A DNA stretch of 64,000 nt, from the NCBI GenBank assembly GCA_016191225.1, contig JACPPC010000015.1:62001-126000 (forward strand), given 5' to 3'. Shown one piece after another: positions 44,250-52,668 of this stretch. This DNA comes from Gemmatimonadota bacterium. Its GTDB lineage: Bacteria > Gemmatimonadota > Gemmatimonadetes > Gemmatimonadales > Gemmatimonadaceae. Below the pieces are notes generated by a model that saw nothing but the letters and a program-made list of their open reading frames with translations, had not been told where the DNA came from and ran no database searches. Position numbers and translations under genes: made by a program. The number at the start of each line of letters is the position of its first letter. Positions within the stretch are counted from its first letter, which is position 1.

Positions 44250-45884
44250 ATGCTTGCCGCCATTCGCTCCGCCGCCGTGCTCGGCATCGATGCCTGCCAG
44301 ATCACCGTCGAGGTCGACGTCGCCGCCGGGCTCCCCGCCTGGATGATGGTCGGCCTCCCCGCCGGCTCGGTGAAGGAGGCCCGCGAGCGCGTCATGTCGG
44401 CGCTCAAGAACTCGGGCTTCGAGATGCCGCCGCGCCGCGTGACCGTCAACCTCGCCCCGGCCGACCTCCCCAAGTCCGGGACCGCCTACGACCTGCCCAT
44501 CGCCCTCGGTGTCCTCGTCGCCACGGGGCAGCTGCGCGCGCACGCCGTCGCGACGCTCACGGCCATCGGCGAACTCGGCCTCGACGGCTCGATCCGCCCC
44601 GTGCGCGGCGTCCTCTCGGTCGCGCGGGCCACGAGTCGCGGCCAGCCCGGCGGGCTGCTCGTCGTGCCGGTGGCGAACGTCGCCGAAGCGCAGCTCGTCG
44701 GCGACGCGCGCGTGGTCGCCTGGCCCACGCTCGCCGGGCTCGTCGACGCCCTGCGCGCGGGCGGCCTCGCGCCCCTCGACGGCGCGGCGCTCGCCGCCAC
44801 CGCGTCCGACGCCGACGGCGGCGACGACCTCGCCGACGTCGTCGGCCAGCGGGCGGCCAAGCGCGCCCTCGAGATCGCCGCCGCCGGCGACCACGCCCTG
44901 CTCCTGCAGGGACCGCCCGGGGCGGGGAAGACGATGCTCGCGCGGCGCCTCCCTGGCATCCTCCCCCCCCTCACCGAGGCGGAGGCGCTCGAGGTGATCG
45001 CCATCCACTCGGTGGCGGGACTCCTCACGCCGGAGCGCCTGGCGTCGCCGCGCCGACCCTTTCGCGCCCCGCACCATACCACGAGCGTCGCCGGCCTGAT
45101 CGGCGGAGGGGGGCATCCGCGCCCGGGCGAGGTCTCGCTCGCGCACGGCGGCGTCCTCTTCTTCGACGAGCTGCTGGAGACGCCGCGCTACGTGCTCGAC
45201 GCCCTCCGCCAGCCGATGGAGGATCGCTGCGTCACGATCGCGCGCGCGGCGCAGGCCGTGAGCTTCCCGGCGCGCTTCACCCTCGTCGGCGCGACCAACC
45301 CCTGCCCCTGCGGCCGGGCCGGAGAGCCGGGCGACGGTTGCCGCTGTTCCGCCGCCGACATCGAGCGCTACCGCGGCCGACTCTCCGGGCCGCTCATCGA
45401 TCGCATCGACCTGCACGTCACCGTTGGCCGCGTGCGCGTCGAGGACCTCGGCCGCGACGCGACCGACGCGACCGACGCGGCCGGCGGTCCCGGCACGGCG
45501 CGCCGGCCCTCCCGCGGGTCGCAGGCGCGCGGGGAGCACTCGGCCGACGTCCGCGCGCGGGTCGTCGCCGCCCGCGAACGGCAGCGCGAGCGCTACGCCT
45601 CGCTCCCCGGCCTCGTCACCAACGGTGCCGTGCCCGCGCGCTGGCTCGAGCGGCACGGGCAGGTCGACCCTGCCGCGCGGGCGCTGCTGCTGGGCGCCGC
45701 GGAGCGGCTGCGGCTGTCGGCGCGCGGCTACCACCGCGTGCTCCGCGTGGCCCGCACGATCGCCGACCTCGACGGCGACCCTTCCGTCGGGGACTCGGCG
45801 ATGGCCGAGGCACTGCGCTATCGGCCGATCGAGCCGTCGCACGTGCGGTCGCCGGTGGTGCCCGAGGCGGGCGGCGCCACCTGA
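44250..45884 (+). CDS. comM: ComM/YifB-family AAA+ helicase
   Basis: This is a 544-residue protein of the Mg-chelatase-subunit-ChlI-like family. ComM is a hexameric helicase that promotes branch migration during natural transformation. The N-terminal Lon-like domain (ITVEVDVAAGLPAWMMVGLP, then KSGTAYDLPIALGVL) is followed by the AAA+ domain with Walker A GPPGAGKT at 221-228, Walker B VLFFDELLE, the four-cysteine loop NPCPCGRAGEPGDGCRCS and the C-terminal YHRVLRVARTIADLDG. An insert near residue 410 carries a small ATDATDA repeat. The length is slightly above the usual 500-510. Presence of comM is common and does not by itself show competence. Confidence 0.95.
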   Translation: MLAAIRSAAVLGIDACQITVEVDVAAGLPAWMMVGLPAGSVKEARERVMSALKNSGFEMPPRRVTVNLAPADLPKSGTAYDLPIALGVLVATGQLRAHAVATLTAIGELGLDGSIRPVRGVLSVARATSRGQPGGLLVVPVANVAEAQLVGDARVVAWPTLAGLVDALRAGGLAPLDGAALAATASDADGGDDLADVVGQRAAKRALEIAAAGDHALLLQGPPGAGKTMLARRLPGILPPLTEAEALEVIAIHSVAGLLTPERLASPRRPFRAPHHTTSVAGLIGGGGHPRPGEVSLAHGGVLFFDELLETPRYVLDALRQPMEDRCVTIARAAQAVSFPARFTLVGATNPCPCGRAGEPGDGCRCSAADIERYRGRLSGPLIDRIDLHVTVGRVRVEDLGRDATDATDAAGGPGTARRPSRGSQARGEHSADVRARVVAARERQRERYASLPGLVTNGAVPARWLERHGQVDPAARALLLGAAERLRLSARGYHRVLRVARTIADLDGDPSVGDSAMAEALRYRPIEPSHVRSPVVPEAGGAT

Positions 45885-45887
45885 TCG

Positions 45888-45939
45888 TACATTCTCGGCC
45901 CACCCGAGCCGACCTCCTCGGCCCACCCGAGCCGACCTC
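45888..45939 (+). repeat. TACATT element followed by a 2 x 23-bp tandem duplication
   Basis: Directly after comM, TACATT (45888-45893, a plausible -10 element) is followed by two identical 23-base units (45894-45916 and 45917-45939). Each unit starts with CTCGG-N5-CCGAG, a small hairpin, and ends GCCGACCTC. The second copy ends three bases before the ATG of the D-aminoacylase-like gene, so the duplication makes up nearly the whole leader. Confidence 0.6.
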
Positions 45940-45942
45940 CCC

Positions 45943-47679
45943 ATGCACCCGCGCCGACCGTTCCCGCTCGCCGGCCTCGCGACCGTCATCGCGTCGATCG
46001 CCACGGCCTCCTGCACCACCACGCGCGTCGCCGGCGCCCCCGTTCCCGTCGCGACGTCCGGCTACGACATCGTCATCGCCAACGGCCGCGTGGTCGACGG
46101 CACCGGCGCCGCCTGGTTCCTCGGCGACGTCGGCATCACCGGCGACCGGATCACGGCCATCACGCGCGCCGGCGGCTTGGCACAGGCCCGGGTCCGCCAG
46201 CGCATCGACGCCACCGGGCTCGTCGTCGCCCCCGGATTCATCGACATCCAGGGCCAGTCGGTGTTCGAGTTCCTCGTCGGCGACGGCCGCGTGCTCGGCA
46301 AGATCACGCAGGGGGTGACCACCGAGATCCTCGGCGAGGGCGACACGCCGGCGCCGATCAGCGCCAAGTCGCTCGGGAACCAGGATCCGCAGGACACGCT
46401 CTGGAACCGCATCGCCCGTCGCTATCGCGCGCCGCGGTCGTTCGACCGCTGGCTGCGCGACATGGAGGCCCATGGCATGTCAGCCAACGCCGGCTCGTTC
46501 GTCGGCGCCGGCACGCTCCGCATGTACGGCATGGGGATGGCGCAGGGGCCCGCCGACGCGGCCTCGCTCGACTCGATGCGCGCCGCGGCGCGCCAGGCGA
46601 TGAGGGACGGTGCCTTCGGCATCGCCAGCGCGCTGATCTACCCACCGGGCAATTACGCGGGCACCGCCGAGCTCATCGAGCTCATGAAGGCCATCGCGCC
46701 GTACGGCGGGCTCTACATCACCCACATGCGCTCCGAGGGCGACCAGCTCCTCGAGGCGGTGGACGAGGCGATCCGCATCGGCCGGGAGGGCGGCGTTCCC
46801 GTCGAGATCTACCACCTCAAGGCCGGCGGAGTCCGCAACTGGCCCAAGGGCGCCGCCGTGATCGCCAGGATCGACTCGGCCCGGGCCACCGGCGTGGACG
46901 TCCAGGCCGACATGTACCCGTACACCGCCGGCGGCACCGGCCTCACCGCCTGCCTGCCGCCGTGGGCCAGCGCCGACGGCAGGCTCTTCACCAACCTCGC
47001 CGACAAGGCCGTTCGCGCCCGGATCCGCGCCGAGATCGAGCAGCCGACCTTCGCCTGGGAGTCGCTCTGCGACCTCGCCACCGCCGACAACGTGCTGATC
47101 ACCGAGCTCAGGCACCCGTCGCTCGCGCAGTACGGTGGCCAGCGACTCGGCGCCATCGCCGCGTCGATGAAGAAGGACTGGATCGAGACGGCGATGGACC
47201 TGATCGTCACCGAGCACACCCGCGTCGAGACGCTCTTCTTCCTCATGAGCGAGGACAACGTGCGGCTCAACCTGCGGCAGCCATGGATCAAGATCGGCAC
47301 CGACGCGAGCGGCCTCGACCCGGACAGCGCCACCGGCCTCGCCCACCCGCGCAGCTACGGCACCTTCACCCGGATCCTCGGCCGCTACGTGCGCGAGGAG
47401 CGGCTGATTCCGCTCGAGGAGGCGGTGCGCAAGTTCACGAGCGCCGTCGCCACGCGCCTGAACATCGGCGACCGCGGCCTGCTGCGCCCGGGCATGTTCG
47501 CCGACGTCACGGTGTTCGACGCGAACACCGTCGCCGAGCGGGCGACCTTCGAGAGGCCGCATCGATTGTCCGTGGGAGTGCGCCACGTGCTCGTGAACGG
47601 CGTGGCGGTGCTGCGCGACGGCGTGCACACGGGGGCCAGGCCCGGGCGGGCCCTGCGCGGCGCGAGTTGGCAGCCATGA
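45943..47679 (+). CDS. D-aminoacylase-like amidohydrolase lipoprotein, divergent metal site
   Basis: This is a 578-residue exported amidohydrolase related to N-acyl-D-amino-acid deacylases. A lipoprotein signal ends in ATASC (residue 26). The beta-sandwich half (YDIVIANGRVVDGTGAAWFLGDVGI) and TIM barrel are intact, with metal or active-site candidates in ITHMRSEG, IYHLKAGG and GTDASGLD. However the first metal motif, normally GFIDxHxH, reads GFIDIQGQS (Gln103, Gln105), and the usual zinc cysteine region reads GVTTEILGEG. It may therefore bind a single metal or act on another substrate. The C-terminus (GLLRPGMFADVTVFD) closes the sandwich. It is 58 bases downstream of comM and may be co-transcribed or use its own TACATT promoter. 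Confidence 0.85.
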   Translation: MHPRRPFPLAGLATVIASIATASCTTTRVAGAPVPVATSGYDIVIANGRVVDGTGAAWFLGDVGITGDRITAITRAGGLAQARVRQRIDATGLVVAPGFIDIQGQSVFEFLVGDGRVLGKITQGVTTEILGEGDTPAPISAKSLGNQDPQDTLWNRIARRYRAPRSFDRWLRDMEAHGMSANAGSFVGAGTLRMYGMGMAQGPADAASLDSMRAAARQAMRDGAFGIASALIYPPGNYAGTAELIELMKAIAPYGGLYITHMRSEGDQLLEAVDEAIRIGREGGVPVEIYHLKAGGVRNWPKGAAVIARIDSARATGVDVQADMYPYTAGGTGLTACLPPWASADGRLFTNLADKAVRARIRAEIEQPTFAWESLCDLATADNVLITELRHPSLAQYGGQRLGAIAASMKKDWIETAMDLIVTEHTRVETLFFLMSEDNVRLNLRQPWIKIGTDASGLDPDSATGLAHPRSYGTFTRILGRYVREERLIPLEEAVRKFTSAVATRLNIGDRGLLRPGMFADVTVFDANTVAERATFERPHRLSVGVRHVLVNGVAVLRDGVHTGARPGRALRGASWQP

Positions 47680-47756
47680 CGTGGTCCTGGGCGCGGCAAC
47701 GGTCCCGCCGCTCCCGCCGTCCTGGGCGTCGTGGAGGACCCGCTTCTCCCGTCGCG

Positions 47757-50429
47757 CTACGGCGTGGCCCGCGCCGCCGCCAGCTTCGCGCGCACTTCGG
47801 TCGCCCAGTCGAGCACCACGACCGTTCGCATGTCCGCCAGCGACCGGATCGTCACAAACTCCCGGTCGCCCGGCAGCACGTCGTAGTTCGCATGCACGTA
47901 GTTGAACACCCAGCCTCCTTCGACCGCGACCTTGCGATCGGTCACCGCGAATGTCGGCGCGAGCGTCAGCGTGGCGACCGTCAACTGGCGGTCATGGGCG
48001 TAGAACAGCCGCCTGCCGTCGTGCGACCAGATCGGTGAGTCGCCACCGTTCGCGGAGACCTGGTGCCGCGGGCCGGGGCCGGGGAAGGGTGTGACGTACA
48101 CCTCGCGCGTCCCCGACTCGTCGGACGAGAACGCCAGCCAGCGGCTGTCCGGCGAGAACCGCGGCGCGGTTTCGTAGAAGGGCGAGACGATCAGCGGCCT
48201 GGCGGTGGTGTCGCCGGACATCGACCGGAACCAGAAGTCCTGCACCTGCCCGCCACCGGAGACACGGTACACGAGCCACTTCCCGTCCGGCGAGAGGATC
48301 CCCTCGTTGATCGTCACGCCCGACCGGCCCTGCAGCTCGGTCTCGGGGCCACTGTGGTCGGCGGGCACGATCCACAGGGAACTCCGGCTGCGCGTGGAGC
48401 GAAAGAGCACCCGGCGTCCATCCCCCGACCATTCGGGGCGGTCGTTCGAGATCGCGTCACCCGTCGTCAGGCGGCCCAGGGTCCCGGATGTGCGATCGAG
48501 GATCCAGATGTCGCTCTTGCCCCCCGTGCTCACCTGCACGGCGAGCCGGCTCCCGTCGGGCGACAACCGCGGAAAGGCGTACGCGCGGACTTCCGGCAGC
48601 AGGCGGCGCGCCCCGCCGGGACCGGCGAGGACCAGTTCCAGGCTCGACGCGCCGGCCTGGTAGACCAGCGTGCCGCCGGCCGAGAGCGCGGCTCTGGCGC
48701 TGGCGGTGCCGGCATCGAGCGAGACCTGGTCGACGACCGTCACCGGCGTCCCGCGCACGCGGCGCCCGCCAACGTCCAGCTCGACCGCCATCAGGGCGCC
48801 GCTCGGGACGGCGAATACCAGCGCCCCGCCAATGACGCCAAGCGGCTTCACGGCCGAGATCCCGAGTGGCGTCGCCGACCCGTCCTTGAGCGACCCCATC
48901 CACAGCGTCGCGCTGGCCACCGTCCCCGCCACCACCTCGGCGTATACGACCGTCTCGCCATCGGCGAGCACGATCGGCCAGCGGGAGCCATTCGTCCCAC
49001 CGATGCCGGAGGGAGTGAACAGCTTGCGCGGTGCGCCTCCGCCGTGCGGAAAGACCTTGATCGAACCGTCCACGTCGCCCACGACATAGCCGTGCGCCTC
49101 GCTCCAGGCGATGCCGCGCACGTTCGACGCCCCCATCGGGGCAATCGACTCGACCGGCCCGCCGTCGACCGGTACGCGCTTGAGTCCCGTCGATGACGAG
49201 AACGCGATCCACCGGCCATCCGGCGAAAACTCCGGCTGGAACGCCGATTCCGTCCCCGGCAGTTCGCGCGACCGCAGTTCCCCCAGGTGGCGCACGAAGA
49301 GCCGCGACGCACCCTGTCCCTTCGTCACCGCCATGGCGATCCGGCGGCCGTCGGGCGACACCGCGAACGCCTGCCCCGTGCCGTCCGCGAGCGTCCCGTC
49401 GGCGGAGTCGGGAGCCAGCATGAACCGCGTCGGGGTGGCGGACGTCTCGGGGAACAGCCCGCGCCCGACCCACGTCGCCGTCGCCGTGAGCACGACGCCC
49501 GCGGCGAACGCGCCACTCAGCAGCAGCCGGACGCGCGGCGCCCGTGCCGCGGTCCCCGGTGCCGGGGCGCTCGGCGTCTCGTCGGCGCGCATGGCGTACC
49601 TGCCCGTGATCGCGTCGCCGAACTCCTTCGCCGTCGCGAAGCGGTCCGCCGGCAATTTCTCCAGCGCCCGGCGCACCGCCGCATCGACATGTGCCGGCAC
49701 CGAGCGGCGCAGCACGGTGATCGGACGCACCGCCTCCGTCATCAGCTTGGCGATCACCGCCTGCGACGTCGCCCCGGTGTGCGGCGCCTCGCCGGTCAGC
49801 ATCTCGTATGTCACCGCACCCAGCGAGTAGATGTCGGTCCGGGCGTCCATCGTGCGATCGCCCGTCGCCTGCTCCGGGCTCATGTACTGCGGCGTGCCGA
49901 GCGAGAGCCCCGTCTGCGTGATCCGCTGGCCCCCGGCCCTGCTCACCGCCAGCGCGATCCCGAAGTCGGCGATCACCGGGTGCCCGCTTTGGAGCAGGAT
50001 GTTCTCGGGCTTGAGGTCGCGGTGGATCACCCCGTGCGCGTGCGCATATGCGAGCGCGCTCGCCACCGCCGCCGCGACCTGCACCGCATCGTCCACCGGC
50101 AGCTGCTTCTCGCGGTCGAGCCGCGCCCGCAGCGTCTCCCCCTCCACGAACGGCATCACGTAGAACAACAGCCCCCCGGCGGCGCCACTGTCGAACAGCG
50201 GCAGCAGGTTGGGGTGCTGCAGGTTGGCCGTGACGCGGATCTCGGCCAGGAACCGCTCGGCGCCGAGCACCGCGCCGAGGTCGGGGTCGAGCACCTTCAG
50301 CGCGACGGCGCGGGCATGCTTGAGGTCGCGCGCCCGGTAGACGGTCGCCATCCCGCCGCGGCCGATCTCCCCCTCGATCTCGTACCGGTCCTCGAGGGCG
50401 ACGCGCAGGGTGTCGACCGGTCCGGTCAC
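47757..50429 (-). CDS. Membrane serine/threonine kinase with TolB/WD40-like propeller
   Basis: This is an 890-residue receptor kinase. The N-terminal kinase (about 10-275) is complete: GRGGMATVYRA, VALKVLD, HRDLKPENILL, DFGIA and the activation segment TQTGLSLGTPQYMSPEQ. One membrane helix follows (about 310-330), then an extracytoplasmic beta-propeller (about 345-885) with SPDGR, SPDGRWIAFSS, LSPDGSRLAVQ and FSPDSRWLAFSSDESG blades like those of TolB and S9 peptidases. The kinase faces the cytoplasm and the propeller the periplasm, so an envelope signal is likely. The GTG at 50429 overlaps the TGA of the upstream GDPD gene as GTGA. It converges on the D-aminoacylase-like gene with a 77-base gap. 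Confidence 0.92.
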   Translation of the reverse strand: MTGPVDTLRVALEDRYEIEGEIGRGGMATVYRARDLKHARAVALKVLDPDLGAVLGAERFLAEIRVTANLQHPNLLPLFDSGAAGGLLFYVMPFVEGETLRARLDREKQLPVDDAVQVAAAVASALAYAHAHGVIHRDLKPENILLQSGHPVIADFGIALAVSRAGGQRITQTGLSLGTPQYMSPEQATGDRTMDARTDIYSLGAVTYEMLTGEAPHTGATSQAVIAKLMTEAVRPITVLRRSVPAHVDAAVRRALEKLPADRFATAKEFGDAITGRYAMRADETPSAPAPGTAARAPRVRLLLSGAFAAGVVLTATATWVGRGLFPETSATPTRFMLAPDSADGTLADGTGQAFAVSPDGRRIAMAVTKGQGASRLFVRHLGELRSRELPGTESAFQPEFSPDGRWIAFSSSTGLKRVPVDGGPVESIAPMGASNVRGIAWSEAHGYVVGDVDGSIKVFPHGGGAPRKLFTPSGIGGTNGSRWPIVLADGETVVYAEVVAGTVASATLWMGSLKDGSATPLGISAVKPLGVIGGALVFAVPSGALMAVELDVGGRRVRGTPVTVVDQVSLDAGTASARAALSAGGTLVYQAGASSLELVLAGPGGARRLLPEVRAYAFPRLSPDGSRLAVQVSTGGKSDIWILDRTSGTLGRLTTGDAISNDRPEWSGDGRRVLFRSTRSRSSLWIVPADHSGPETELQGRSGVTINEGILSPDGKWLVYRVSGGGQVQDFWFRSMSGDTTARPLIVSPFYETAPRFSPDSRWLAFSSDESGTREVYVTPFPGPGPRHQVSANGGDSPIWSHDGRRLFYAHDRQLTVATLTLAPTFAVTDRKVAVEGGWVFNYVHANYDVLPGDREFVTIRSLADMRTVVVLDWATEVRAKLAAARATP

Positions 50430-51355
50430 ACCGGCCGCCTCGGGCACCGCGCCGGGAACGCCGCGCGCGTCGGGCCGAGCGTCCCGAGCACCATCCGCAT
50501 CCGGTCCGGGAAGTCGGTGAACATCCCGTCCACGCCGGCGCGGGCCAGCGTGCGCATCTCTTCCTCGAGGTCCACCGTGTACGGGTGCACCACGAGGCAG
50601 CGCTCGTGGGCCGCGGCCACGAACGACGCGTCGACGTCGAGCCGGTTCGGGCCCACCCCGTCGGCATACTGCGCGATCGAGTCCAGCAGCGCCCCGACGT
50701 CGCGGCCCGCCGGCTGCCTCTCGAGCAGCTGCACCAGCGGCCACCGCGGCTCCATCGACCGTACCAGCCGCAGCGACCCCTCGCTGAAGCTCTGGATCAC
50801 CACCCGCCACTCGCGCGCCGCGGCGTCACCGAGGTTCGCCGCCGCCAGCGCCTCCAGCAGCTGCCGCTCCATGCCCGGCGCCGACGCCGGCTGCTTGGTC
50901 TCGATGTAGTACCGCACCGTGTCGCGGTAGCGCGTGAAGAGCTCCGTGAGGGCCAGCGGGTGCAGGTCGCGCAGGTTGAGCCGCGCCCGGTCCGGGTACC
51001 GCTCCCCGAACCACGAGCCCGCATCGCAGCGTCGCAGCGCCTTCCAGGTGACCCCGCTCACCGGTCCGCGGCACTCGGGCCCCCGGATCGTGCGGTCGAG
51101 CGTCTCGTCGTGCAGCACCACCAGCACCCGGTCCGACGTTCGTTGCAGGTCCTGCTCGATGTAGTGCGCGCCGAGGGCGATGGCCCGGTCGTACGCCGCC
51201 ACCGTGTGCTCCGGCTCGTGGCCGCTCGCCCCGCGGTGGGCGATGATCGTCACGTTGCCCGTGTAGGGCGGCGGCACTGGTGGCGCGGGGGCCGGCCCGC
51301 AGGCGGCGGCGACGAGCAGCACGAGGCCGGCGGGGACAGTCACGGTCCGGAACAT
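50426..51355 (-). CDS. Glycerophosphodiester phosphodiesterase lipoprotein
   Basis: This 309-residue enzyme has a lipoprotein signal (MFRTVTVPAGLVLLVAAACG). It hydrolyses glycerophosphodiesters to glycerol-3-phosphate and an alcohol, here probably in the periplasm. GDPD motifs are present: HRGASGHEPEHTVAAY (family HRG...PENT, with His where Asn is usual), YIEQDLQ (metal Glu and Asp), VVLHDETLDRT and YYIETKQ, and the late ADGVGPNRLDVD with MFTDFPDRM. The insert LRRCDAGSWF is common in this family. It lies upstream of the kinase-propeller gene with a four-base overlap, so the two are co-expressed, and it is divergent from thpR over an 89-base gap. Confidence 0.92.
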   Translation of the reverse strand: MFRTVTVPAGLVLLVAAACGPAPAPPVPPPYTGNVTIIAHRGASGHEPEHTVAAYDRAIALGAHYIEQDLQRTSDRVLVVLHDETLDRTIRGPECRGPVSGVTWKALRRCDAGSWFGERYPDRARLNLRDLHPLALTELFTRYRDTVRYYIETKQPASAPGMERQLLEALAAANLGDAAAREWRVVIQSFSEGSLRLVRSMEPRWPLVQLLERQPAGRDVGALLDSIAQYADGVGPNRLDVDASFVAAAHERCLVVHPYTVDLEEEMRTLARAGVDGMFTDFPDRMRMVLGTLGPTRAAFPARCPRRPV

Positions 51356-51444
51356 GCGCTAAGTTCGCAGGCTGGGCGCCGCACCCGCAATCCGGCGCAC
51401 CCCGCCGCCTTGTCGGCGCCGGGTGGGTGCGGCCACTTTCCCGC

Positions 51445-52008
51445 GTGCGCTGCTTCATCGCCATCAACCCGCCGGTCTCCGTCCGCGACGCGCTCGCGGC
51501 GGCGACGGCGCCGCTGCGCGGCGCCGCGCCGGGCGTGCCCTGGATCGAGCCGGCGCGGCTCCATGCGACCGTGCGCTTCCTGGGCGAGGTGGACCGGTCG
51601 TTCATCGACCGGCTGCGCTCCGCGCTCGGTGCGACCGGTCGCCAGACTCGCCCCATTCCGCTCGAGATCGCCGGGCTCGGCGCCTTCCCCACGTGGAAGC
51701 GGGCGCGCGTCATCTGGGCTGGTGTGGGGTACGAGCCCAGGCTCGAGCTCCTGCATCACGACATCGAGCTGGCCTGCACCGGCCTCGGCCTCGACGTCGA
51801 GGGACGCCCCTTCCGGCCGCACCTGACCCTGGCGAGGCTTCGCGAGCCCGGTGGCGACGCCGCGCGTGCCATCTTTCGGGCCTCCCGCGGCATCCGCTTC
51901 CACTACGCCATGACCCTCGACTCGATCGACCTCATGCAGAGCATCCCGGCCGGCGGCGCCCCGCGCTACGAGCGCCTCGCCGCCATCCCGCTGGCGCGGA
52001 GCCGCTGA
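51445..52008 (+). CDS. thpR: RNA 2',3'-cyclic phosphodiesterase (2'-5' RNA ligase family)
   Basis: This is a 187-residue member of the 2H phosphoesterase superfamily. The two catalytic HxT motifs are HATVRFLGE and HLTLARLR, in their expected positions about 80 residues apart. The start RCFIAINPP is the conserved first strand. ThpR/LigT opens 2',3'-cyclic RNA ends and can join 2'-5' linkages; its role in cells is unclear. The start GTG 51445 places the first strand right after the initiator; the frame is open further upstream but unconserved. The next gene starts with GTG directly after its stop codon. Confidence 0.92.
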   Translation: MRCFIAINPPVSVRDALAAATAPLRGAAPGVPWIEPARLHATVRFLGEVDRSFIDRLRSALGATGRQTRPIPLEIAGLGAFPTWKRARVIWAGVGYEPRLELLHHDIELACTGLGLDVEGRPFRPHLTLARLREPGGDAARAIFRASRGIRFHYAMTLDSIDLMQSIPAGGAPRYERLAAIPLARSR

Positions 52009-52668
52009 GTGCTCGGCTGCCTCGGGCGAACCGTGCTCGTCGTCGTCGCCCTCGTGCTGATCGCGCTCGGCGCGGCCGCCTGGTTCTCCCGCGACCTCTG
52101 GCTCGGCAGCGCGCCGCCCCCCGCCGCCGCCAGCGAAACCAGCGAGTGGGCGCCCGTCCCGGACGACGGCGGCGCGACCGTGCGCCGCCAGCTCGCCGCC
52201 CTCGGCGCCAAGGGGGGGGCCGTCTTCGTCAACGTCACCGCTCCCGAGCTGCTCGCCTACGCCCTCGGCTCCCTGCGCGCCATGCTCCCCGCGGGGGCAT
52301 CCGCCCTGCGGGCCCGGGTGGCCGGCGACCTCGTGTACGTCAAGGGCGTCGTCGCCCTCGCCGACCTCGGCGGCTCGCAGGTCCTTGGCCCGCTGGCCGC
52401 CGTCCTCCCCGCGCGCGACACCGTCGAGATCGGCGGCGCGCTCGACATCCTGCGCGCCAATGGCGGCGGGCAGTTGCACGTGCGGGCGATCCGCGTCGGG
52501 AACCTGCAGTTGCCGCCGGCGCTGATCCCCGCGGTCCTGCGCCGGCTGCGCCGCGGCCCCATGCCGGCCGGCCTCGCCGACGACGCGCTGCCGGTGCCGC
52601 TCCCCGCCGCCGTCGCCGACGTGCGCGTTCGCGGCGGCAGGATCACCCTCTACCGCAACACCCCGTGA
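52009..52668 (+). CDS. Single-helix anchored protein of unknown function
   Basis: This is a 219-residue protein with one N-terminal membrane helix (TVLVVVALVLIALGAAAWFS) and a mainly beta extracytoplasmic domain (LVYVKGVVALADLGG, DTVEIGGALDILRANGGGQLHVRAIRVGNLQLP) that looks like a lipid-binding or LolA/DUF-type sheet, but no family is recognised. The GTG at 52009 follows the thpR stop without a gap, and its own TGA overlaps the GTG of the response-regulator gene as GTGA. So thpR, this gene and the regulator form one transcript. A link with the regulator is plausible but unproven. Confidence 0.65.
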   Translation: MLGCLGRTVLVVVALVLIALGAAAWFSRDLWLGSAPPPAAASETSEWAPVPDDGGATVRRQLAALGAKGGAVFVNVTAPELLAYALGSLRAMLPAGASALRARVAGDLVYVKGVVALADLGGSQVLGPLAAVLPARDTVEIGGALDILRANGGGQLHVRAIRVGNLQLPPALIPAVLRRLRRGPMPAGLADDALPVPLPAAVADVRVRGGRITLYRNTP

